The position numbers and the translations under genes were made by a program. This document shows positions 54,547-64,000 of a stretch of DNA of 64,000 bases, piece by piece (position 1 is the first letter of the stretch; every line of letters starts with the position of its first letter). The stretch is taken from positions 372,001 through 436,000 of the forward strand of contig PZJY01000011.1 of assembly GCA_031472005.1 (NCBI GenBank), written 5' to 3'. Under the pieces are notes generated by a model, which saw only the letters and a program-made list of their open reading frames with translations, had not been told where the DNA came from and did not search any database. Source of the DNA: Tetracladium setigerum. Taxonomy: Eukaryota > Ascomycota > Leotiomycetes > Helotiales.

Positions 54547-57500
54547 ATACTTCCCCGGATTTTCAACACTTGGCAAGGATCTTGCGGACCGTCGTTACTT
54601 ATCTTTCGGCAGGCATTTACTTCCATGACAAGTATAGCGTCTGATGGATAAATAGGCTGCATCTTCTAGATTGCTTGTATATTATGGTCAAATATCACGA
54701 GGCATAAAATATTAGATGTGGGGAATGACGGATGTTGGCCCACCGCGACAGAAATGGACATGCCAAGCTCTTTGACTTGTGGCATGAAGTCTTTATGGTA
54801 GAAAATTATGTAGGTAGGTACTTTATGTACATTCAATGGGTAAGAATCGGGGTTTCGAATATGAAAAAAAGCATAATTGTGTCGTCGGAGGCTCTGAGGA
54901 TGCGAAATCTCCTGGATCTGATTATGTAACATAATCAAGCAAGCGATAAATCGTATAGAGAACAACAGAGGACTTGCCACTTCAACAATGGGGGTAAACG
55001 GCCTCACTCACGAGATTTTCGTGCTTCTCTGAAAGATCCACAGACTTTGGGCACCGAAGGGTTCTGACGGGTGGGGTCCATAGACTGGATGGAGACGAAG
55101 CACATATCTCCAACAGATTGTGGCTCCCCAGCAAATCAAAACACATTCAATCGATCTATCTTGGCCCCTTTAACTTTAAAACTTTTCCGGCTTTAGATTT
55201 CTGGATTCGACCTGATGCTTTCGTGATATCGAGATTAAAGCGCGTCCCTTCATGTCGGCCTTGACAAGAGCTTCTGACGGAACGTACGACTCCAATAAAA
55301 GAAGCAAGGAACTTCAGAAGTTTCAAACTTTGTACTTCCAGAAAAAGAAAACCAGACAAACCCAAGGAGTCTCCAATGACGTGTTAAAATCTTGTAAATC
55401 AACTCCGAACGCTGGTTCAGATGTCAAGCGAAGAAGAAACGTTGAACTACGAGCTTCTCAGGCGAGGCAAGGCCAGTTCATTCGAAGTAAAAATAGCAAT
55501 CTACAGCTCGAAAGAAAAACTGAAGCTTGACCGACCAAAAAGATATCCCTCAGATCAAGCCTGGAAGATGCAATACTCTAATGCTCAACGCATATCGAAG
55601 CCACTCCGTCATCCCTCCGCCACAGCCCGAATACATGCTTTGAGAAAGCACAACAACGCAAAAATTTCTAAATTGAAGTCTTGTTGCATTCAAAAAGTAG
55701 AAGTTCGTCCCATTTGTGGTGCCGTGATGGCTAACAGGCCATGGTGTTTTCAGCTCTCAGCTGTCGCCGCTACTGCTGACTGTTCATGTGCTATGGACAC
55801 GAAGGTTGTGGCTCACCGACACATTGGCATGGTTTCTTCTCCGGAGACACCGTATCTTCGAGATATTGAGAGGTTCGAGGACTTGGTTGATGTTTTGTCA
55901 ATGGTGTTGCATTGGTACATGAAGCAGAGAGTCGGACGCAATTCTGATGACAAACTCTTGAGGTCTCAATAGGGAGATGAATTATTCACGTGATTAGCTG
56001 ACTACTCCCGATCCGGACTAAAATTGGTCCAAATCTCACTCAGCAACCCTTGGGATTTCTCCTTCTGTGAACGACATCAACTTCTTTCCATCCTTTTCCA
56101 AATCATCTCCGCGGTACACGTCCAACCTCTTTCCAGGTTTGTGAGGTCGAAATAAAGTATCGGGGATTGCGTCTTACGTTGCTATATTTGGCCCGTCACA
56201 CGGCTACCAACCAACGCAAAAGTCTAGCACGAGTTGGGATTTTGCAGCCGCAAAGAAGCCTCGCCTCGATACTCTACACTAAATCTGCCTCGAGCTGCAC
56301 TCACATGGCCAAAAACAGTTGATTGATCAAGGTGGGTATGAGACAAAGCAATCAAGCATTTATTGGCCGCCTTTTACCTTGCGATAGTAGCACTAACTGA
56401 CGGGATAGGTAGATGCATCTGAAGCTCGTGTCAGGCTTGTTTGTTTTTTTATTTTGAAGCGGCTGAGCCTTCGCCCTCCAACTCGAAAGAGAGACCCTTT
56501 GAGTTCAAGACAAAGGGCTGAAAACCGCCAAGGAGACACAAAATCCTGGTCTGAATAAGCTTGAATCGCTGGGACCTCTTCTCAACAACCGATGGCCTGG
56601 TTTCGAAGATATTTGGTTTTTTGTTTCCGACGTGAAGGACCACGCTGCCCGTGACTGGTTCCAACTGGTGTCGTGGGGTGCCTGGGCGACCGTATTCCAC
56701 AGATGATAGGGCTGATGCGAAGATATGTCAGCCTTGCGAGCATGCAAGTTATCGGCGAATACTCTATTACCTTCCTCGGCCATGTGGTCATGCGGGGATG
56801 ATTGGGCAAGTCAACTTCCACAACTGTCAAATGGCCGAAAATTTGCGAGCTTCAAACGCTCGCGTCTACGCAGAAAAGCAAAGTGTCCGACTTGGAGCGC
56901 GTGTAAATCGATGGGTTGCAGCCTTCTTGCAATGGAATTTCGGCAGCGTCACCGTCAGAAGAAGAAAGAAATCAACGAGGCTTGATGCGCCCATCAAAAT
57001 CGGGGACCTCGTCACTAGTCCAAAGTTACTCGGTGTCTGCAGGGCGTTTTTAACTAGAATTCAGGACTAGCTCTGTCCCAAAATGGGCAGACCGTTAGAG
57101 TTTCGATTCAAAAAAGTCTACCCAGCCGCCTGGAAAGTTAGTGGTGCGTCAAAGATTTGTGGAGATTGCGAAAGAGTTTGGCTTCAGAATTTCAGACTTG
57201 CTGCGGGGATTCCCCGCCCAATATCCCACAATGAGTCGTCGGTGAAGACAATGCCTTACCAATGGCTAAAGAGCAATATTCTGCAATGTGGGCACTAAAA
57301 TTTCCTTTGTTGTCTTAAGATTGTGCCTATGTGTCGAGATAGTTGACAAGTTAGAGCGGAGTTCTTCTGCCGCCCGCAGCCTTGCCTCCAATGAGTTGTT
57401 ACAGAGAACAAGCATTTGAAAGCCAACGGACTCGGAGAATATTATTCAACCTGGTCTGAAGTTTTGAGGTCAATGGAGTATCGGAACGAGCAATCCTTGG

Positions 57501-59001
57501 TCATAGATTTCGACTGGAGGTATTCCTTGCGAAATCCCGACCATCCTCAAATAAGCAACGGAAGGATCCGCGCGCACAAATGCAGAGTTGGGTATCCGAG
57601 TCTGTGGGGGTGTAACTCGTGTGACAGATCGAGCCTGTGGTACAATCAAGTTGCTACCTCGCAGCTAACTCTGGCCCGCTGGCATATTGCGCCAATAGAT
57701 AGCACTGTGATTGATGGTAGTTCCAGAAGGATCATGTACCACCTGAAAATTCGGGCAACTTGGCATATCTATTTCCGCCATTTTTTTGCGTCTTGTCTTT
57801 TTATTGGATGTTTTTGCTCTGTTTTTGATCTAGTAAGGGCGTGATGGCTGTGAGGCATTATTGCAAAGGATTACCAATTTAGAAAGGTGGCCTGGGAATC
57901 GCATTTGCTTACTTCTCATTCGGTGTTTCTTTCAACTGAACCCAGCGCATTTACTCGACACTGAGATTCTATGTACTGCTTTCAGCATGTATCTTGTAGG
58001 TCCTCCGACCATTCACATATCTTGGAAGATGACATCCTCAGCATATAAGCAACGCCGTTTAGTTCGGCGGGTGTGGCTTACGCTAGCAGCGTATCAATGG
58101 TCGATAGTATGAGGCTGAGCCCAATGGGGTGGACATGGATTTTCTTCTGTAAGACGGCTTTCAAGCTTGGGTAGGTCGAACCGGGTGTGGTTGTTGATCG
58201 GTCCTCTTTCGTCTGACAGCTTGGGGGACCTGGGGAACAAAGGCCATCTCGATCTCAAATAACCAGGAACAGTGGAGAAGACGATGGAGTCGAAGGATTC
58301 ATTGAGCTGGCAGGAATCAAGCTGAGGAGTCACGGTGGGACTCGTGGACAGTGATGTGTTCGATGAATCAAAACATCCACGTGATTGATTATTCTGTGTT
58401 GCCTTCCTGGAGAATGAAGAGCAGATAGGTAGGCAACGGTGAAAACACGGGATGAAGTTGAATACGATGGATAGTGCCTGCCAAGATGAAGCCAAAATAA
58501 GGAACTCCATGGAGCATCAGATCTTAAAGTCGGGAAGCCTAATCATGAACAGTGGAGGTGGTCGGTGCTATGCATCGGTAGGTAGGTAAGGTATGCATGG
58601 GCGATTAACCGAGAATTTGATGTGTCAAGGCGAGATCCCTGAACAACAAGATGTGGAGGCGCAACACGGCTCCTGCTCCTCAAAATACACTCATAAGCCT
58701 GATATCATTTTCGTTGCAACCAGTGTTGCTTCAGCTCCAAGAGGTGGCACTGATGGCGCTCAAACCCTGCCCTATTGGCCCGTTCAAACCTTGACCTTCA
58801 GCTGCAGGTCTCACTTGGAATTCTCTTAAAGATTGACCCAGGGAACAGTTTTTTCGAAGAATTGAAAGTTATAGAACAGCAAAAGATCAACAAATACAAT
58901 CGCCAGGCGACAAAATTCCAACAAAGAATCACTTGGAGAGACATTGACCTGCTTCTTCGCCCGTTCAATCACGTACAAGATCTTCGCTAAATCCCGAAAC
59001 C
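54547..59001. other. 4.5-kb gene-poor region with scattered doubtful ORFs
   Basis: Several open frames of 80-185 codons lie on both strands (for example 55421-55972 +, 56651-57070 +, 57416-57844 +, 58510-58094 -). None shows a known domain, and they cannot be joined by good splice sites into a longer product. The region may contain decayed genes or lineage-specific small genes. Confidence 0.45.
55421..55972 (+). CDS. Hypothetical protein
   Basis: 183 codons from an ATG, the longest frame of this gene-poor stretch. The N-terminal half is basic (KRYPSDQAWK, ARIHALRKHNNAK) and the end is amphipathic (RDIERFEDLVDVLSMVLHWY), with eight cysteines in between. No recognised domain, signal peptide or membrane segment. 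It may be a real lineage-specific gene or a chance frame. Confidence 0.3.
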   Translation: MSSEEETLNYELLRRGKASSFEVKIAIYSSKEKLKLDRPKRYPSDQAWKMQYSNAQRISKPLRHPSATARIHALRKHNNAKISKLKSCCIQKVEVRPICGAVMANRPWCFQLSAVAATADCSCAMDTKVVAHRHIGMVSSPETPYLRDIERFEDLVDVLSMVLHWYMKQRVGRNSDDKLLRSQ

Positions 59002-59862
59002 ATGCAGCACTCAACAGGATCAAGCTCTAGCTCCAGGCCACGCCAACGAACATTCACTTCTTGCACCGAATGCCGAAGGAGAAAACAACGGGTAAAGTCC
59101 CTGATGATCGTCCAGAAGCAAGTCGTCATAGAGGAATAATTATTGATGACGATGCATCCAATTTTCGACTATTTTACTGATACTCTTTTCCTCACAGTGT
59201 AACCAAGCAAAAGACAGACCTTGCAATAACTGTTCTCGACGCTACCCTCCTGTCGTTTGCACTTATGAAAGTTCCAGGTAAATACCTACTCATTCGTACT
59301 TCTTCTCTATCTGTTTCAATTCGTATTGACCGCTTTCCTGCAGTCCACCACCAAGTCACGACCGAGTCGTCGACTTCCAAGACCGCACTCACCACCATCA
59401 CCACCATGACAACCCAAACCACCACACCCAACCCATAGGAACATCCCACCATCACCACCACTCCGCAAACCCAGGATACACACAACCACCATCCTCCTCC
59501 TCGCACAGCTCCTCGCACAACGTCGCCGTCACAGACTCCTCCTACTACCCAGTCTCCTACCCTTACTACCCACCCACGACCTACGACCAACTCCCGACCA
59601 GCAGCGGCGCCGACTACATGAATTCCGTCAACAGTCTTGACGATGGCTTCTACACCGATGGAAGCGGGAGTTATAGCGGTGGAGGTGGTTCAGGGTATTA
59701 CACTGTTTCTTCGCCCGATGCGGGGGTCAGGGTGGTTGGCTGGCAACGAGTGGTGATGGCGGTGCGTTTGTTGGGAGTAATGTTTCCAGTGGTGGGAGTG
59801 GAGGTGGGGGGGATATGTTTTTCTCGTCTTATGAAGGTGAGGTGCGGACGACGAGGGGATAG
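59002..59862 (+). CDS. Small Zn2Cys6 DNA-binding protein (one apparent frame break)
   Basis: Exons 59002-59091, 59198-59277 and 59344-59862. Cysteines 21, 24, 31, 39, 42 and 51 form a Zn2Cys6 cluster (CTECRRRKQRC then CNNC), split by the first intron directly before the third cysteine. The rest is low-complexity: His-rich (HHHHHHD), Ser-rich and Tyr/Pro-rich (YYPVSYPYYPP), then Gly/Ser-rich. A missing base in the G5 run at 59722-59726 breaks the frame. Repairing it continues as QGGWLATSGDGG ... MFFSSYEGEVR to TAG at 59860-59862, giving 229 residues. No fungal TF middle-homology domain is present, so it may act as a small regulator or repressor; targets are unknown. Confidence 0.85.
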
Positions 59863-61940
59863 GGCTGGATAGGTGGATGGCAAGATGGCTTGATAATCAC
59901 CATCTCCTTCTGACAAACTGGCCTTCTTCTATCCTCCTCCTTCGATTGTCGGGACTGGGGAAGGAATTAGGAATTGGAGATTGCATGCATTCAACGAGCA
60001 ATTTGATTGTAGGAAGGGAAACGTGGAGGATGCATTTTGGAGTTTTGAACATTTGGCGTGCTTGCACATGTACGAGAAATGGGGTTGATGATGGATTATC
60101 TGGATTGTTTTTGATTTTGTTTAGGTAGCCGTTTTTCCTTTGTTGATCTTTGGGAGGGCTTTCACATTCGCTTTTGATACCACACTTATTGATATAGAGA
60201 TATTGGGGGATAGGATATATGCATCGCATCATGGGGCATAACCATTTGCACGCAAAGGGACACAGGACAAAGGATATGAGCATGGGGCATGAATGATTAG
60301 CGCCAGAAAGGAAGGCAGGATCCGATTTCTTTTTTAATGAATAAATATCAAAGGATTGCTTATAGATATTCACAACTTGAAAGACAAATTATTGAAGCTT
60401 ACGTTTCCTGCTTATCTTTGTCTCCTTCGTAAACTACCCTCAATAATCGTACCACTTCTTCTTTCTAATATCCTGGGAATCTTCAAATAAATCCTAAAAC
60501 TCAGTAGTTGGCAGATATACGAGTACTCTCTCGTATTTTACTATTTTGGGTTGCAGCACACCCACCCAAGAGAAAACTTCATGCGGCGCAGATCCCATCT
60601 CAACGATCGGGGATATAAGGCGGGGTAACTTTTCAGATCTTTTCTTACCCCGCAACCTGCCCGCCCCTGGGCTTGCATCAAGGAGGTGTTGTGCGACACT
60701 CGATAGTTTACTTTCCCTTGTGGTGAAATCTTTATTATTAAAGTGCTTACATTTTTGTATTCGTAATACCGTACAGTAATATTAGCCGAGTGATAGGTAA
60801 ACAAAAGATCTGATTGATGTTGCTCATCGCCGAACGTAAACCTTACGGCATGTTCAAGACAGCGCTAGAGAGAAAAGAAGAAAACGCCGTGATCGAGGCA
60901 AACCGTGATCCTGGGTCATTTTTGGTGCTTGTGCTGGTGCGCTAAGTGCTCGGTGGGTGGGATAAGTCCGCGGGAAGGAGAGGGACTACGTGCTGGTAAC
61001 CAGTTACAGTATGGGCTGGTGATAGGACCTCTGGTTGGGACGAGCGTTCCTTTCCCTTGGCAAAAGTTGGATTTGCCAGTGCATTAAATTATTGCACCAG
61101 GCGTTGGTAGTGCTGGGGACTCTTCAGGCGCAACAGATGGGCGTTTTGTTCGCTGGGTGGAGGAGTGGATCGGAAAGCTTAGGCTTTGAAGTGCCGGGAT
61201 TGCCAAACTTTTTTGGGGGCTGGGTTGGGAAAAAAAAAAAAAAAGAAGGGAAAAACAAAAACATGGGCTGAGAGCTAGAGGGAGTGCCGGATGGTGAGGG
61301 AGATGAGTTGGGTGGGTTGTTTGGAATCTGAAAAGCTGGATGCGTGCATACTTGCATACTCGTGCGACTTTAGGTTATAGTAGACTAGTGAGGAATGTGT
61401 TTAATTGAACTTTGTTTATATGGGTCAAATAAAATACTAGGGTACTGACTGCCGGAGTCAGATGGATGGGTCCAGCACAGTAGTGTGTCTGGAATGAATG
61501 AGGGGATGGGGGAAGGGTGTGGGAAAATCCCGCCCGCTTTGATATGATTGTGATGATTTTTGAATTCTGTCGGAATGCTTTGATGATTGAATGATTCAAG
61601 AAGTGTGCAGTGGTTCTGTCGTCCAAACTATCGAACATCTCTGAAATCCTGGTAGTCGGGAAGACAATTTAGTTCGTTGTTCACCAAAAGCGCCCGATGA
61701 ACTGAATAATCTCCTCTCTTTTGTTTCCGGAAAGTCAGTCAGGACTCGGAAGGACTCAAAAGGACTCAGGTGTATTAATTCTGTGCGAAAATAAATGCCG
61801 AACCGCCCCCTCTGTTCTTTCGATCGGTGATGGATGCATGAGATCGAATCGGGACTTTCCATGTGCTGGTGAAGTACTGTAAACCTACTGTACAGCATAG
61901 TAACGAACAGTCATCGGCAGTACCTCCGTACTTTAGGTTA

Positions 61941-61959
61941 GATACCTACAGTAGGTATC
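61941..61959. repeat. Perfect short palindrome
   Basis: GATACCTAC, one A, then GTAGGTATC. Nearby CCTACTGTACAG and TTAGGTACATAC words make a small cluster of TACCTA/TAGGTA motifs. It may be a protein-binding site or part of a decayed inverted-repeat element. Confidence 0.55.
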
Positions 61960-62101
61960 AAACTTAGGTACATACTTTCGATATAATCCGATTGGATGTT
62001 AAATATGTCAAGTCTTCTTCTCGGACCAATGGACCCACAAGATAACTATGCAGCAACATTAAAGTGGAAAGTTTCGCAGGAATAAATCAGGAGTGAGGAA
62101 A

Positions 62102-62139
62102 GAGGAGGAGGAGCAGGAGCAGGAGCAGGAGCAGGAGAA
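62102..62139. repeat. GGAGGA/GCAGGA microsatellite
   Basis: A short hexanucleotide repeat, (AGGAGC)n on the + strand, in non-coding sequence between converging genes. Confidence 0.7.
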
Positions 62140-62794
62140 TTTGGGGCTTGGGGCTGAATATTGGTGGTGTTGATCCCTCACGCAAGGTTCCATGCAGGGC
62201 GTCTTAACTTTGGGGATAAGGTTGATTGGTTCAACTGAACAACTAACTGGAGGCTTGGGGTGGTGGGTGCAAAGGAAGGGGGAATGGATCTTTGGGAAGA
62301 GACGGTGTGAATTTATGCTTAAAAAAGGAGTAATGTATGGATTCGGGGTTAAGATCGATGGAAAGTCCCGGCTTGGGAATTCTAGTGAGGAGTGTGGCTT
62401 TTTTTGTTTTCTCACATGTTCATTTACTGGATATCGACTGGCGTGGTTGGGTGTTTCATTAGGAGGGATGCAGGCTGCATAAATAAAGTCTTTGGGAATG
62501 CGACTTGCTATTGGGGGGAAACTTGAATTAAGTTGAGTCGGAAGTTGATCAATGAGTTAGGCGGTACTCGTAGTATGGAATGCTGGTATGTCTTCTGTTG
62601 AGACTTCGCTTGCTGTCAATTTTCTAGCTAATCGTCTCCTGTAATGTAAGATTACAACAAGCGCAGAACAACGGCACCGAACCCCTCCCCTCAACCAACG
62701 CTACACCAAACGAGGAATATGAAGAATGAGGCTGGAGTGTTATGGGGGGCATGGCTGCAGTAGTTTAGTCAATTGGGAAATACCCGTGAATCAA

Positions 62795-63533
62795 TCACTC
62801 CTTAACCCAAGCTAAGACTCTTCTCCACAAGTCAACGCCATCATGGGTATTCCCCATACTCTCCCAGATGGCACTTCGCCGCTCCCCTTCAACACCCATA
62901 TAACGTGGCGCCGCATCTAACATTCCCCGTGCCACTTCGGCATCCAATTCCGGATGACCTTGAAAGGTCAAAATCGTGTTTCTGTCGTTCAGAAACATTT
63001 GATTGTCCTCCGCTAACCTCACAAAGCCGCTGGCTTGTTGTTTCACCTCTCGTCGATGGAATTCGTGGATGTTGAGTAGCTTTCGCTCTGCGAGAAATGG
63101 AAACATAATCATCCCTTCAGCTGTCAATTGCACTTCCTTCACTCCCAATTCGGCTTCTTCCATGTCGGCTACTTTGCCGCCAAATTTCACGCATATCGTT
63201 TGATGGCCCCAGCATATCCCTACTACTTTAAGTGTTGGATGTTGAGTGACCGTGGTGCGTAGAAAGTCTTGCACTTTCAGTACCCAGTCTTCTGAGCCCC
63301 TTGGATCTGCCGTTCCTCCCTCCGCTGAGGATGATTAAGTCATAGTCAGATGGATTGGGATATGTGCGTGCGATGATGGGATCGTAGAAGTCGATTATAG
63401 GTGGGGTCAATGATGGGGGAGAGGCGGCGGTGATGGCTGTTTGGAATGACTTGATGGTGAGAGGCTTGTAGGTTGAATCGTATCCATTGAGGAGGATCGC
63501 GATCTTCAAGGAGTCGTTGTTTGGGTTGCTCAT
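62795..63533 (-). CDS. Class I glutamine amidotransferase-like protein (one apparent frame break)
   Basis: A single-domain, GMP-synthase-type glutamine amidotransferase fold protein, single exon. It begins MSNPNNDSLKIAILLNGYDS. DYDLIILSGG is followed by TADPRGSEDWVL, GICWGHQTIC carries the nucleophile cysteine, and TFQGHPELDAEV supplies the His-x-Glu of the triad, so it looks catalytically competent. The frame changes between LSGG and TADPRG. Unlike the other breaks this requires removing one base, most simply one C of the CCC at 63318-63320, which gives 245 residues. Homologues are often annotated as gamma-glutamyl peptidase-like or GMP-synthase-like, and no partner synthase is nearby, so the substrate is unknown. 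Confidence 0.85.
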
Positions 63534-64000
63534 CTTGATGGACTGGCTTGTGAGTATTGCTGTGTGGAGAAAGACGAAAGAGAGATGGTAGTCATTGAGA
63601 CGCGCTGTGTATCCCACGACGACGAACTAGAGGACGAAAGTGGGATGCTTTCATCTTATTCTTTGAAAGAGCACAACATGAGGATTCTTCAACAGGAATT
63701 GAACTCTTTGCAGTTTTTGTGGTAATTTTATTGCCAGATTTGATCTACTCTGACCATGGAATCAACAAATGAGAAAGGAGATTCAGAAAGACATCCACCA
63801 GATACCTCGCTCAGTAAGCGAAGCAAGACCGAGTTTCCTCTTCTTGAACTTATGAAAACTATCTTTGCTTTTCAAATTAATCTGACAGGAGTTGTATTAC
63901 ATATCTCGGGATGGAGGGTAGAGTCGGTTGTTCAGAAATAAGTATTGTTGTTGAAATCATGTCAACATCCACTCAATTTCGAGTGGGGGAAGGAAAACAG
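63534..64000. other. Window edge, upstream of the amidotransferase gene
   Basis: The amidotransferase promoter, then a + strand frame 63756-63941 (MESTNEKGDSERHPPDTSL) of 61 codons that could be a first exon of a gene running off the window. No motif supports it. Confidence 0.35.

Larger units (their letters stand above)
59863..62794. other. Intergenic region
   Basis: About 2.9 kb between two converging genes. It contains an A15 run (61230-61244), a perfect 9-bp palindrome with one-base spacer (61941-61959) and an AGG/CAGGAG repeat near 62102-62139. No coding potential recognised. Confidence 0.5.

Noticed and set aside
1..64000. Programmed frameshifting as the cause of the frame breaks
   Set aside because: There are no slippery heptamers with downstream structure, the affected families are unrelated, and homologues are not known to use it.
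1..64000. Transposons, CRISPR arrays, bacterial operons
   Set aside because: No transposase, reverse transcriptase or integrase motif, no long terminal or inverted repeats, no spaced direct repeats, and all genes have eukaryotic structure.

Overview
The window is nuclear DNA of a filamentous ascomycete (Pezizomycotina, probably Leotiomycetes, though I cannot fix the genus). The evidence is short GT-AG introns of about 45-95 bases with CTAAC/CTGAC branch points, widely spaced genes on both strands, and families typical of these fungi: Zn2Cys6 regulators, Clr5-ankyrin and hydrolase-NACHT-WD proteins, an RTA1-like exporter, a QDR-type MFS carrier, chitin deacetylase and a GH5-CBM1 mannanase. I see no transposon genes, CRISPR array or operon. 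I placed exons by hand from splice signals, reading frame and conserved motifs.

Layout. 0-7 kb: a Zn2Cys6 regulator with a long pyrimidine-rich leader (+) converges on a kynurenine-formamidase-type cyclase (-). 7-11 kb: AT-rich, gene-poor, with one intron-bearing tRNA-Ala-like gene and a 13-bp minisatellite. 11-26 kb: Clr5-ankyrin protein (+), NAD-dependent epimerase (+), MFS carrier (-), ketosamine kinase (-) and an NLR-like protein (+). 27-32 kb: a sterol-glucosyltransferase-like protein (-) and an RTA1-type membrane protein (+) diverge from one intergenic region. 35-44 kb: modular chitin deacetylase (-), F-box protein (-), ammonium transporter (-). 46-54 kb: methionine aminopeptidase 2 (-), an unknown three-exon gene (-), cytochrome b5 (-), secreted mannanase (-). 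54-59 kb holds only doubtful ORFs. 59-64 kb: a small Zn2Cys6 protein (+) and a class I glutamine amidotransferase-like protein (-).

A striking technical feature is that nine of these genes need one or two single-base corrections to read through conserved domains. Ten of the twelve sites lie at, or can be placed in, a mononucleotide run of three or more, two are GG pairs, and eleven of twelve are a missing base. This looks more like homopolymer error in the assembly than nine independent pseudogenes. The other genes read cleanly.

The most interesting biology is the divergent lipid pair at 27-32 kb: a glycosyltransferase whose C-terminal tail resembles the Gly/Lys-rich end of VPS13/ATG2 lipid-transfer proteins, beside a lipid-translocating-exporter family member. 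The NLR-like and Clr5-ankyrin genes point to self/non-self recognition functions.
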